This document shows positions 1 to 25,753 of a stretch of DNA of 64,000 nt, piece after piece (position 1 is the first letter of the stretch; each line of letters opens with the position of its first letter). Location: assembly GCF_052324685.1 (NCBI RefSeq), contig NW_027506873.1, positions 940,001 through 1,004,000 of the forward strand, in the 5' to 3' direction. A model generated the notes under the pieces. The model had not been told where the DNA came from. It saw nothing but the letters and a program-made list of their open reading frames with translations, and searched no databases. Source of the DNA: Brachyhypopomus gauderio. Its lineage: Eukaryota > Chordata > Actinopteri > Gymnotiformes > Hypopomidae. The position numbers and the translations under genes are program-made.

Positions 1-452
1 CAGGGCCCTTAAGTACCAATTGAGCATCGTGTCAACGCCACAGCCTATCTGAGTATTGTTGCTGACCGTGTCCATCGCTTTATGACCACAGTGAACCCAT
101 CTTCTGATGGCTATTTCCAGCAGGATAACGCACCATGACATAAAAGCATGAATCATCTCAGATTGGTTTCTTGAACATGACAATCTGGTGACTGTTCTCG
201 AATGGCCTCCACAGTCACCAGATCTCAGTCCACTAGAGCACCTTTGGGATGTGGTGTAACGGGAGATTCACATCATGGATGTGCAGCTGACAAATCTGCA
301 GCAACTGTGTGATGTTATCATGTCAATATGGACCAGACTCTCTGAGGAATGTTTCCAGTACCTTGTTGAATCTATGACACGAAGGATTAAGGCAGTTCTG
401 AAGGCAAAAGGGGTCCAACCCGGTACTAGCAAGGTGTACCTAATAAAGTGGC
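1..452 (+). mobile_element. Tc1-like transposon remnant, 3' part of transposase
   Basis: Broken reading frames give the C-terminal third of a Tc1-family transposase. The motif around the last catalytic acidic residue (SPDLSPLEHLWD) reads near 215-255, and a degraded second-aspartate motif lies near 120. Several stops and frameshifts make it non-coding. The family tail near 430-452 runs into a (TG)n tract at about 454-473. It lies in the intron upstream of the first naa25 exon seen here, and its 5' half is outside the window. Family assignment is firm; subfamily is not. Confidence 0.8.
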
Positions 453-681
453 CTGTGTGTGTGTGTGTGTGTGTAACTATATATTTTGAGCTAGGCTTCA
501 GCTACAGGTAATACCACTGTAATCATTCTGAATTCTGATCTTTAGTATGTGGTCAGTATTCTCTATTCGGTCTCCTCCCCTCTCACTCTACTGTCTGCCA
601 GTTCCACTTGGCTTATTTGTCTTCTAAACGCATGAGCACTACTTCCCTTTGATGACCGTTAACTTTCTGTTTACTCAACAG

Positions 682-3600
682 GGACATCCTGTCTAAAGAC
701 TGAACTGCAGTTCTCAGATATGTACTGCCTCATGGCGGCCCACATCTACATTGACCTGTGGTTGGAGACTGGTAAGGCCCTTGACCCTCAGGCATGCCCC
801 AAGCATCATTTTATGCCAACCTAGTAAGGTGGCTGAGGGTCTACTGGACACTGGGTACACTAACATGGTAGATTGAGTTGTCCTACTTAGGGATGCACCG
901 ATTCACGTTTTTCACTTCCGATACCGATTCAGATATCTGAGGCTTAGTATCGGCCGATACTGATCTGATCTAAAACAGTGCTGAATCGACTTAAAACATA
1001 ATTTTTAGTGCTGTCAATTCCAGGTGCCGCAATTAAAAGTCCTATCCAGGATTTTGCTCAGGCTTCCTGGATTGTGGTGATTCCACTAATTTTACCTGGA
1101 TTGCTAATTAGAAAATCTAGCAAGCTTGAGCAAAATCCTGGTGAGGACTTTTAATCGCGGCACCTGGAATTGACAGCACTAATAATTTTTTTTTTTTTTT
1201 TACACATACTGAATTACAAGTTTATTGAAAACTGCACCAGTATAGCACACTTAAACACACATAAAAACATGTTAAAACACAACTTGCGTTTGTTCAGTCA
1301 GTGCAATTATGAATATAACATTGTATGTCAAATAAATAATACCAAAGAACCTGAAATGGACAAAAACAATAGTTTCACATCTTTGGTCAAACATGAAAAA
1401 AAATAAACTGCAAGAAACCTTTGAAATGGTTCAAGAATTCTAAATATAATTTAAAATAAATAAGGAGATGAAATAAGAGAAACAGCTATTCCTATGCGGC
1501 TACCGCAGACATCACGCAGAGCACAAAGCATGTAACGGCTAGAAATATGTGTACTGTCTCTTTAAGGGAGCGAGTTGAGTGCGCGCATGGATGTTTTTTT
1601 TTAGCTTTCTGCCATAGACCGAATCAGACCACTGCTCTTTATTTTATTTTTATTTTATTTCTGTAAGTAACGCATTCAATGAGCTTTGGACAACTCACCA
1701 GTTCATGTATGAACAGTCAAGTAGTGCTGGAGCCCAGCTTAATTTTGGTCAACCAGCAAATAAACGGACTAAGTGTAATAGCACCAGCGCGAGTACGAGT
1801 CAGTGATTCACCTCTCCTCTGTGTGCTTCATGTTTCACTCGCCTGTTAACTGTCCAAGTTCACTTCTATACGGGACAGAGTGGATATTTAAGGTTGAACT
1901 AACTCCAAAAAGCGTTACAAGCATAGAATTAGACTGAATAGATCTGTTTTTATGGATCGGTCACATTGTCACCGATACCTGATCTAGAATTTTTTCCAAT
2001 ATCGGGACCGATACAGATATTAATATCGGAATCGGTGCATCCCTAGTCCTACTGGACACTAGGTACACTAACATGGTAGATTGAGTTGTCCTACTGGATA
2101 CACTAACATAGTAGATTGAGTTGTCCTACAGCCTTATTTAACTAGAATTCTAAGACTGACCTGGTGTCAGTATTCTGACTTGTGAAATGTGTCAAGATGT
2201 AAGTTAATTCTTTATCTTTGTTTGCCATCACACATGTCCTCTCTGCTGTGTCTCGTGTGTGTGACGCCGACTCTCCTGCGGCTCCCACATGGGAATCAGG
2301 TAATGAGCACATGCTCTGGCAGTGTCTCGGGCTCCTGGAGGAAGGCCTGTCGCACAGCCCATCTAACGCCCAGTTCAAGCTGCTCCTCCTCCTCCTCTTC
2401 TGTCGCCTGGGAGCCTTTGAGCCTGTAGTGGACCTCTACTCCAGCCTGGACGCCAAGCACGTTCAGCATGACACCATAGGGTGAGCATCTGGCCCCACTG
2501 TCCTGGCTCCGCCCCCCTGTCACAGGTTGATATTGTTTTGTTTTTTCTGTCCACAGATCAGGCATGAAAATCTGTCACCTTTCGGCGAAATTCGCCGTTT
2601 TGAAGTCGAAAAGGGTGACTTACGTGAATCGTGTAGATCCGATGAGTTTTTTTTATGGGGGGGGGGGGGGGGGGGGGGGGGTCGGGAGATTATATGTATA
2701 TATTTTAATTATATTGACTTAATAAGCAAACAGAGCACTTCCGAAATCGGCAATTCCAGCAGTTTCCGCCCAGAACCTTCATAGAGGCCAAATAGCGTTC
2801 AATCATGCGAACGTTCTTCATTCATGTTATTCATTTACTGCTAAGCAGGACGAGAAGCAGGACCTAGTGCTACACCGGGGACAAGGCAGAAGAGCATACA
2901 TTTACCACTACATTTACCAGATCATACATTTACCACGTTTACCAGATCGTACATTTACCACTACATTTACCAGATCATACATTTACCACGTTTACCAGAT
3001 CGTACATTTACCACTACATTTACCAGATCGTACATTTACCACTACATTTACCAGATCGTACATTTCCCAGTGGATTTAATTGGGTTATTAATGGTTTCAA
3101 TCGTTTTCATATTTTGCGGTAAAACAAAGTTACTGCCGTTCGCTACAGCGTTGAACACTGTCAGAAATAGCCACAAGCTCTTGTGATAAATAGGTAGATG
3201 GGCATACTAAGTTCGCGTCAACCCCGTGTAGTTAACGGCGACATAAAATGAGAAACAAGATTTTTTTTCTAGTGTGTCTATAGTTGTAACTGGTGAATCC
3301 AGGGACGTGTGAGGATAACATTCGCGCCAGGGCTGAAAAGGTTGAAGATGAAGTTGTAAACGCTTGTCGTTTGAGTCTACCCTGTGCTTTAGCCCATGTT
3401 AGAAAATAAAAACACGTGAACCGTGGTATTTTTACACTCATTTTCGCCGCTGATGTATTTATTGGTTCATTAAGACGTAATGGTTTTGACTAAGCCATCC
3501 GGAATGGCGAAAACAGCTTCTCGCATTTACGGATCTGGCTCGTACATTGAATCCATTGACAAGACAGTCAAAACATTTTTTTAATGGATTTTACTATATT

Positions 3601-3694
3601 TTACGGAGCCCGTAAGGTGACATCATGTAAAAAATAATAACGCGTGGCCACGACTCACCTGTCGCTGTATCCCCGTACACCAGCAGCCACCACC

Positions 3695-3730
<36 letters not shown>

Positions 3731-5139
3731 TCGCCGTATCCCCATGACGTCACATGTCAATGCCCCCCACGTCAACGCCCCGTCGCCGTATCCCCATGAC
3801 GTCACATGCCCCGCCCCCCCCGGTCTTCTCACATTTTTAACCCCGGACCCATTTTCATGCCTGCAGATACTTACTGACTCGTTATGCTGAGTCCTTGGGC
3901 CAGTTTGCTGCTGCATCCCAGGCGTGCAACTTCTCCCTCAGGTTTTTTCACTCAAACCAGAAAGATGTAAGTGTCGTCGTCCCCCCCACGCTCCACCGCA
4001 CGTGGCCATGACACTCCAGTGCAGTCCTCCAGACTCAGCTCTGTCGTTCCTCTTGCAGACCTCAGAATACATCATTCAGGCGTACAAGTACGGCGCGTTT
4101 GAGAAAATCCCGGAGTTCATCGCCTTTAGGAACCGCCTGAACAACTCTCTGCACTTTGCCCAGGTGCGCACAGAGAGGATGCTGCTGGACCTCTATCTGG
4201 AAGCAGACATGTGAGCTCTCTCTGACCGGCTTATTCAGACTGAACTGCTGATTTTTACTTTATTGACTTTTATTTTGTTAACATGGGACACATAGGTCTT
4301 TAAACATCCTTATTGCCATCTGCTGAATAATTTGACAAATAGATGGGTGATTGTGTTTTGTCCTGTGTTCAGATTGTCCACGTTAGAAGAGAGTGTGAAG
4401 AATATGTCTCTTTGTCCCGAAGAAGACGACATCCCATGGGACAACTTGCGGGACAATCGTGATCTCAACGTTTTTGTCAGCTGGAACCCGAAAGTCCAGT
4501 ACAGTATTAGGTTTTCTTCTCTCTCACACACACACACACACACACTGCGCTTGCCTTGTTCCACCAGCAGCTGACTGCAGTGTGCAGCATGTTCAGGGCT
4601 CAACCCCAAGAGCATGTCATGCTGTAATTATGTAGCTGCACTCCTGTCATGACTTGCGATATGAAGTTGGTTACATAACTGACATGTGGTTAGAGATGGA
4701 CATGAGGCCTGTACTAAAGGACTCTGTTTCCTAGGCCACGTCTGTGGTTTGATTGGCTCATGTGCACAGCACACACACACACACACAGCACACACACACA
4801 TATTTTGTGCCTTGCCGTCATTTCAGTGCCGTAACCCCGAGTTGTAACACACACCCTTGTGTTGTGGGGGTGTGGCCACAGGCAGCTGACTGAGGAGCAG
4901 CGGCGTCTCTCTCTGGAGGAGGAGACTCTGTGGCTCCGCCTGCGCTCCCTCACGCTCCGGCTGGCCGGCTGCCTCTCGGGCCTGTGTCCATCACCGCGGG
5001 CCCCGCCCCCTACGCAGCACAATGCAGAGAAGAGTGCAGAGAATGGAGTGGGTTCCAAACCCAACGCCATGGGTCCACTCCTCACGCAGCTGGAGAACAC
5101 GATCAGCCAGGCAGAGCAGTACACACACGTGAGTGAGCA

Positions 5140-5174
<35 letters not shown>

Positions 5175-5388
5175 CCCACAACACCACTCAGCTCGGTAAC
5201 ATTAGTCCATTGTTCTTTCCATGATGATGGACCTCCTTAGTGCTTATGTAAAATACTCTTAGAAATAAAGTCATAGAAATCAAGAAATAATGCCAAGTGA
5301 TTTCACAGTAAAACAGTAAATGTCTTTTCGTTTTTAGGAACTTGGTCAAATCTTCCTCTCAGTCCTTGTTATTGTACTGTGGGTCTAA

Positions 5389-5477
<89 letters not shown>

Positions 5478-8305
5478 ACAGCAGCAGTACCCCTTCCTGG
5501 GCCCTCCCTCCTCCCGCCTGGCCCAGGCTCTGGCCAGTGGTGGCTGCCACTGTCAGCTGGCCGCCCTGCAGCTACCCCTCCACCTCCAGGAACTGGAGAC
5601 CGGCCTGGGTAAGCTCACACTGCCCGCACTCTACACACACCACTTGCACCACCACCCACACACTGCCCATACACCACCCACACAACACACACACGCCGTT
5701 CACACACAGCTCTTCCTTTGTTTTAGATCAGTCCGTGGAACGTCAGGCCCAGATAGCAAATCTCTTCAAATCATTAACAGTACAACTTCAAGGTGGGTTG
5801 TGTATGGTTTGTTTTAACTGTACATGCACATTTCTAAATGGTAACTTCTCATACATGATCTATGAAGTGTGGTGAGCTCTCTCTCTCCTACACCAGATAT
5901 GCTGAGTAAATGCAAAGGCGACTTGTTGGAAGTGAGGGAGAGCCAATGTAGAGTCCAGCCTTCTCTGTTGGAGAACCTAGTCTTCTTTGTAGAGGTGAGT
6001 GCCCACATCCCAAATGGCTAATCATCATCGTGGGAACTGCTGCTGCTCTTTGCTTTACATCGTCTGATTGGTCGATTCCAGTAGCCAGAACCTCTCTCCC
6101 ACGTCTCTGCTGTATTAACGCATCGTTTAATGTCCCAAACCAGACAATCTGTGTAGTCCTCTGGGTGTGCAGTTATTGTGGCAGCACTCTCCGGCCACTT
6201 AAGTCCAGTTTGCAGAAGAAAAAGAAGAAGAAAAAGGAAGTCAACACGGTGATGGTGAGTCGCAGTCCGTCGGGTCTGCACCGCCACGTCAGGCTGTGCC
6301 GCACAGCTCAATTTGGCCCTCAAGGTTTTGTCCTCTTTCTTTATATATCTCTCTCTCTCTCTCTCTCTCTCTCTCCCCCTCTCTCTCTCTCTCTCTCTCC
6401 CCCCTCTCTCTCTCCCCCTCTCCAGCCAGTGGTGCTTTCTGGATTCCAGGAGTTTACAAGTAGCCTGCAGAGTGTTGTCAGCCAGGCCCTGGAGCAGATC
6501 CAGCACCAGGAGATCAGCCTGGCGTCGCTGAAGCTGGAGGCGCTCTCTCTGGAGGGCCTCACAAACATGGAGGTCAGCTCCTTTAGCACCTCGCCCTCAC
6601 ACACGCGGAGGTCGGCTCCTTTAGCACCTCGCCCTCACACACGCGGAGGTCGGAGGTCGGCTCCTTTAGCACCTCGCCCTCACACACGCGGAGGTCGGCT
6701 CCTTTAGCACCTCGCCCTCACACACGCGGAGGTCGGCTCCTTTAGCACCTCGCCCTCACACACGCGGAGGTCGGAGGTCGGCTCCTTTAGCACCTCGCCC
6801 TCACACACGCGGAGGTCGGCTCCTTTAGCACCTCGCCCCTCACACACGCGGAGGTCCGCTCCTTTAGCACCTCGCCCTCACACACGCGGAGGTCCGCTCC
6901 TTTAGCACCTCGCCCTCACACACGCGGAGGTCCGCTCCTTTAGCACCTCGCCCTCACACACGCGGAGGTCGGCTCCTTTAGCACCTCGCCCCTCACACAC
7001 GCGGAGGTCGGCTCCTTTAGCACCTCGCCCCTCACACACGCGGAGGTCGGCTCCTTTAGCACCTCGCCCTCACACACGCGGAGGTCGGCTCCTTTAGCAC
7101 CTCGCCCCTCACACACGCGGAGGTCAGCTCCTTTAGCACCTCACCCCTCACACATGCGAAGGTCGGCTCCTTTAGCACCTCGCCCTCACACACGCGGAGG
7201 TCGGCTCCTTTAGCACCTCGCCCCTCACACACGCGGAGGTCGGCTCCTTTAGCACCTCGCCCTCACACACGCGGAGGTCCGCTCCTTTAGCACCTCGCCC
7301 CTCACACACGCGGAGGTCAGCTCCTTTAGCACCTCGCCCATCACACACGCGGAGGTCGGAGGTCAGCTCCTTTAGCACCTCGCCCTCACACACGCGGAGG
7401 TCAGAGGTCAGCTCCTTTAGCACCTCGCCTTCTGCCTTTTAATTCTAGGAATGAATGATATGTTTGCCATCATCACCATAATGCCATATGCAATACCAGT
7501 ATCGTAGACGACTGTAATATGCAAATAATATTGGCAACACATCACATTTCTTTTGTGCTGTGAGCATCTTGACATATCTCTGACATTTGAATCAGTGTGC
7601 TCAATGTTTTATGATAATCCACATTACCAGTCAAATGGCACAATAATATACAGTCCAGTCTTTTGATCAGATCACCTACCCCACAGAGCACATCACAATC
7701 ACCATATAATAGAATTGCAGTTTGAAATATCTCCATTATGAGAGCTTTCATGCCTGCTTTGTTGTGGTTTTGTCTACCTTTGTGTATGTTTTGATGTAAC
7801 ATTTGTGTTTGAGCAGGAGGAAGGGACCTTCATAAAGACTGCAATGGACAAAGTTCAGAGCAGCTACCTCCGCTCCTTGCAGGAAGTTGGGGATTTGTTG
7901 CGCAAACGAGCAGACACGTTGAAGTCACTGAAGATCTGAACCACCTGAACCATCCCTCTGAGCAGCACAGCCAACACCTCCTGCAGTCCCTGTCTCCTCA
8001 GACCTCCCAAAACTCACATCTCCCTTCCTCCCTCTCTGTCCCTCGCCCTCACCATCCCTCCCCCTCTTCAAGATGATCCAGTCTATCTCTTTGTACTTTC
8101 TCCACTCCCACAACTTGACCGCTTCAGCGCAATGACGTCTCTCTGAACCGCCGCTCCACTGAAAACACACATCCTCTTCCTGGCAAACCAGACAGGCAAG
8201 CAAATAAGCAATTTTAGAAGAGCTACTCTATAAATTATTGTACATAGTGTGAAGATCTATGAATATCTACGCCAAACTTGCCAGAATTAAAGTGAGTTCA
8301 CTTTG
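682..8305 (+). CDS. naa25: NAA25, N-terminal acetyltransferase B auxiliary subunit (3' part, 12 exons)
   Basis: Exons read at 682-771, 2300-2480, 3867-3966, 4059-4210, 4373-4498, 4882-5128, 5482-5608, 5727-5792, 5897-5994, 6144-6254, 6426-6572 and 7817-7939 (stop TGA). All phases fit and give about 521 residues, roughly the C-terminal half of the 970-residue vertebrate protein; the 5' exons lie upstream of the window. Telling stretches are GLLEEGLSHSPSNAQFKLL, AYKYGAFEKIPEFIAFRNR, a lysine run after LRPLKSSLQ, and the end DTLKSLKI. NAA25 is the TPR-rich, non-catalytic partner of NAA20 in NatB, which acetylates Met-Asp/Glu/Asn N-termini at the ribosome. For the 4373-4498 exon I chose the GTACAG donor because it keeps the remembered human length; a donor 12 bp further on would also be in frame. 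The 3'UTR probably ends near 8305, after an AATTAA-type signal. Convergent with brap. Confidence 0.93.
888..2045. mobile_element. Non-autonomous hAT element with 8 bp target duplication
   Basis: Terminal inverted repeats begin TAGGGATGCACCGATT and end AATCGGTGCATCCCTA. The 8 bp duplication gtcctact lies at 880-887 and 2046-2053, which is diagnostic for hAT. The ends are rich in 'tatcgg' subrepeats. No transposase frame is seen in the 1158 bp, so it depended on another element. It contains the foldback MITE at 1008-1179. Confidence 0.9.
1008..1179. mobile_element. Foldback MITE nested in the hAT element
   Basis: This 172 bp element has inverted arms of roughly 55 bp. The left end GTGCTGTCAATTCCAGGTGC is mirrored at the right end, and both arms are flanked by TA (1006-1007, 1180-1181), the target used by Tc1/mariner elements. 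The arms differ at a few positions. With almost no loop it would fold into a long hairpin. Its place inside the hAT shows it arrived later. Confidence 0.85.
2559..3863. mobile_element. Unclassified TIR element inserted in a naa25 splice acceptor
   Basis: The element starts CAGGCATGAAAAT and ends ATTTTCATGCCTG, with the pentamer cagat duplicated at 2554-2558 and 3864-3868. No transposase is visible. It carries a long G run (about 2657-2681), a minisatellite of cattta/accaga units (about 2897-3068) and a C run (3696-3729). A related copy on the other strand lies at about 32100-32544. The 5 bp duplication fits no superfamily I can name with confidence, so I leave the class open. Confidence 0.75.
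2897..3068 (+). repeat. Minisatellite of 'catttaccactacatttaccagatc' type
   Basis: Alternating units of 'acatttaccactacatttac' and 'cagatcgtacatttaccac' repeat about six times inside the TIR element. Units are about 25-30 bp and differ by single bases. Confidence 0.8.
5391..5476 (+). repeat. (GT)n microsatellite abutting a naa25 splice acceptor
   Basis: Forty-three GT dinucleotides run to five bases before the acceptor CAG of the exon starting at 5482. The usual pyrimidine tract is replaced by alternating GT. Other simple tracts in this gene are (AC)n at 5139-5172 and a CT-rich run at about 6349-6425, also next to an acceptor. Confidence 0.95.
6573..7432 (+). repeat. 38 bp minisatellite starting at a naa25 splice donor
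   Basis: About 22 units of roughly 38 bp repeat 'ggtcggctcctttagcacct' followed by 'cgccctcacacacgcgga'. The first unit is the exon-intron junction itself: the exon ends at 6572 (..GGAG) and the intron starts gtcagctcctttagc. Nearly every unit therefore repeats the context GGAG|GTCRGC. A few units carry an extra ggaggtc, others an extra c. Confidence 0.95.
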
Positions 8306-11190
8306 TCCTCCTGGTTCTTGTTGTGGCGTCTTGCGGCCGAGCACTAGCTGACCCTCAGTAGCTCCTCCCCAACACAGCCGTTCATCCAGAGCAGCGCTCA
8401 TCTGTCAGTGCCTGTCACGCCGTTTCCCCAGACAACTTTTTTTTCCCCTTATTCTACAAGGTGAGCTTATGTAGGGCACTGACATTTGTGTGTACATTAT
8501 GGAGTACATAAAAGACCTATTAATGCACGGGTCATGTGCACTGCAAGATGTAGCATACTACCTACAGTTTGATTTCACCAACTGAAGGGACCATCTACAT
8601 GAAGTAGTACTGCCTTCTGCAAGGGGCTCTTCTCCGTCGTTCATAGCAAAAGACTTTCACAGTATCGGACGGTGATGGAACGTCGAGTCAGATGCTCACG
8701 TTGTATACAAATCCAGATGGGCAAAGAACAGGCTTTGGTCCGACTCTACCCGGGGTTTCTGTTGTACCGAAACATGAATTTCAGTTAAGCTGGGGCTGAA
8801 CACTTTTTTAATAAAAACAAAAAAAATTATGTTTACTGTTTATACCGTTGAGGGAAATAAGTAAATTGCACTGTGGTCCCTGAAATTGTGAGATTTTTTT
8901 AATATTGACAAAAAATTAAAAAAATTAACAAAAGCATTACAGCTGAAGCAGGCTCCCTCATTTACTACGGGGATTGCAACAGCAGGCTTCGTTGTTTACA
9001 TGTTTCATTAGAATAAAATGACAAAATTCATATTTATAGTTTGGGGGAGTGTGCTGCAGGCCGTAGCTTTGCTCTGCTTAGAGTTGTTTTGGGTAAGAAT
9101 GAGTCGTTATTATATTTTTTGTCTTTTTTATGTTCTGAGAGCAAAAAGTGGTGTGAACGATCAGTGGGTGTGGTGTGTGTGACCCGCAAAGCTCTCCAAA
9201 CAAACTCCTGTAGACTACTTCTGGACCGAAGAGCTCATCGTGAGGTGCGAAGAAGTGGTTGACAATCTGTCATTTCTCTTCTTTTGTTAGGAAAATTGGA
9301 AAAAATAATAAAAACACTGGAATGTGAAAGGATGGGTTTTTTTTTATGTAAATGTACCAAAAATAACTGTACAGTTGCCATGTCGAAATGAGTAATGCAA
9401 AGTTTTAGAATGTAATACTTTAGTCAATAAATACGTGACCTTATTACGGTAGAATCGGAACCTTTATTTAAGCGTTATCACTGGGCCTGCATCTTTCACA
9501 CTTGGTATGAATATCCAGGCTTCAGGCTAAGAATGACCATTTCATTTTGGTATCATCTTAAATCTATTCTGCCTGAAAAAAGTAGTTAGGCAAAACGCTT
9601 AGATTGGTTCAGAGAAATTCTTGGTACCAGCTAATAACAAATAATATAATAATTATTATATACCAGCACAAATATTAACATTTCCTTAACTGAAAAGGTT
9701 TCTTGTTTTAACCCAGACTCGTTTAACATTTTTGTGTTTGATAAGACCAAGCATTTGTTGCTGAATATATTTGTGTGTATGGACATAGGTGATACAAATG
9801 CAATGCCTAAAAAATCACTACCCATCGGTGTATGGTGAGCAAATACTGGCTGTGAAATACAACTAAACACGTAATTTGGCTACAAAATGACGCTAGCTGA
9901 CGTTCTTGCACGGCACAGATCTGCAGTTTCAATAACCCTGTTATTAGACTAGCAGTCCAGCAGATGGCACTATTGCTCTGGGTCAGCTGCAGTTTCTTCC
10001 AAAGCCATGTTGAAAGGCAGCAACGATGGTCATGGAATAAATTTTCACAGCCCCTTTACTCTTTACTCTCAACACGCCTGGCAAGACAGGGCAGCTTATG
10101 GTCTTGACCTTTGACATATGGATCGCTGCTTGATTTCTACTTGGCAATAATGAATCATTTCCATTGTAGCTTATTCTTTATTTAGCAGATCTGCTAAATG
10201 CACCATACATGACATAATAAAATATAGATTTATATATTATATGTGGAAAGAAAGGATCACTTGGTACATTTTCTATAATGGACGCAGTTACATTGCAGAA
10301 AATATTCAGAAGAAATTCCGCATTTCAGTATTTTGCCACCATATCTGAAGTGAGATCTGGCACAAAACTGGAACTTCCAGGACATGTGATACGAGATTCA
10401 GTACCAAGGATTCAGTACCAAGGTAACTAAGATTCCATTGTCTACACCTGCTGAGAGCGCCCAGCTCAGCCTAGTCATATTCAGGCATATTTAGATAAAG
10501 AAGAAAAGCCATTTTGCAATAAATCTACAGTCATAACAATTTGTGTATCGTTCCAGCTAGTCAGCATGCAGTAGTTTACTAAAATGTTCCATTTTTGCCT
10601 TTAGAAAAGTACGAAACTTGTCTTTTCTAGGCACCAAAAAGAGTAAACAAGTACTCGGATTCACACTTGGAGTAGCTGCAGTAACACCACCAGAGTTGTG
10701 CGCGCAGCGTTGCTGTGCAAACATTCTTCAAAGAGCCAATAAAGTTTGCATACATCTTCACCACATGAAGGTCCTCAGTGGCCTCAACATAAAGATCTGC
10801 TCTGTTTAATGTTCACTGAAAACTACCTTGAATAATATCACAAGAAAAGATCTGCTCTGCAGAAAGATCTCTGCACACTGCCTTGAACGAAAACACAAGC
10901 AATGTGAGCAGTGCTGAGGACCCTCACATGCACAATACAGAATTCCAGCCAATTCTGAAGTGTGACCCATTCCGGTGTGAGGAGTTAATTAGTGCGGGTT
11001 GAACATTACTCCTCATACAGCCCATGTCTTCCTATTTCCAGAATAGGCAGAAGGTAACTAATTCTCACTGGGCAGTCCAGTGGACTGGCTCAACGGGACT
11101 CGAGGTCTTTATAATTGAGTCTTTTGGAGGAACAAGTCCACCATAAGCGTAACATCACAAAGTCTGTCATTTATCCCAGCCCATTTTCCT
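8306..11190. other. Intergenic region between naa25 and brap 3' ends
   Basis: AT-rich sequence between two convergent genes. I see no convincing coding frame, RNA gene or complete element. Short frames near 9041-9262 and 10618-10809 have no recognisable content. Some stretches may be old repeats I could not identify. Confidence 0.5.
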
Positions 11191-11196
11191 AACAGG

Positions 11197-25004
<13,808 letters not shown>

Positions 25005-25740
25005 GTGTTAACCTGGCAGCTAGCGGCCTAGCTAATCGGAACTTAGATTTTTGATAACAGCAGAAAAGCACAACAAAGCTGTAGCCTGGTCCAACATATA
25101 CAGGAATAAGTGAAATAGAATGACAACGTGCAAGATTATTTTACCACCATTTGCGAGACACGTTATCAGAGTTTATATATAAATATCTGCATTACTGTAG
25201 AACTCAGGAATTTGTAAAAAAATTAATAAATAAATTTGGGTAAGCGTGACAAATAAATATCGTTAAAGCGTGAAATGTCAGCAATCATTTCCGGGTAAAG
25301 ATTAAAACAAGGTACTTATATCAAAATAAAAGCCGAAACTGTGTTATGGCGTTTTCACACTATTCCCAAATACTTCCGAGTACGCATCCAGGACCGATTA
25401 TGGGCTCGTCTAGGTCAACGGCTGGTCAATCGCTGGTTTTCTTTTACACCGAGGATTGGTAGTGCAGTTTTATGTGTTTTATTTCTGAGCGCAGGTTTGC
25501 AAAATTTTTGACACTAGGATTTTGTTTTATTATTTACTTTTACATACACTCAACCTGTGAAGAACAGCACATTTTGGACACATGGCATTTCAACGTACAA
25601 AATGAACCTGAAGAGTGAAGCGATTAGTCAAAGAAGTCAAGTTACAAAATTAACGTATCGGGCAACTACACACGCGACACCTGTTGTGGATAGCTTTGTA
25701 TCTATGCATTTATTACTATAAATTTATTGTTGTTGTTGTT
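25005..25740. promoter_or_regulatory. Upstream region of brap
   Basis: Sequence 5' of the brap start codon on minus. I see no TATA box at a fitting distance and no other gene. The first untranslated bases probably lie just above 25004. A (TTG)n tract at about 25724-25753 marks the far side. The promoter role rests on position only. Confidence 0.4.
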
Positions 25741-25753
25741 GTTGTTGTTGTTG

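Larger units (their letters stand above)
841..2130. repeat. About 47 bp tandem repeat split by a hAT insertion
   Basis: A unit containing 'ctactggacactgggtacac' and 'gattgagttgtcctact' occurs once at 841-887 and again at 2047-2093, followed by a shorter third version to about 2130. The hAT element at 888-2045 sits exactly between the copies. Without it these would be a short, uninterrupted minisatellite in the naa25 intron. Confidence 0.75.

Noticed and set aside
2897-3079. Coding repeat protein (HLPRLPDRTFTTTFT...)
   Set aside because: A minisatellite inside a transposable element; no start context, splice sites or similarity.
5342-5875. 177-residue frame with a CV repeat
   Set aside because: It is (GT)n read through the naa25 acceptor in a wrong frame; the true exon starts at 5482.
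6018-6506. Minus-strand frame with RERERE repeats
   Set aside because: Product of the CT-rich tract antisense to naa25 exons.
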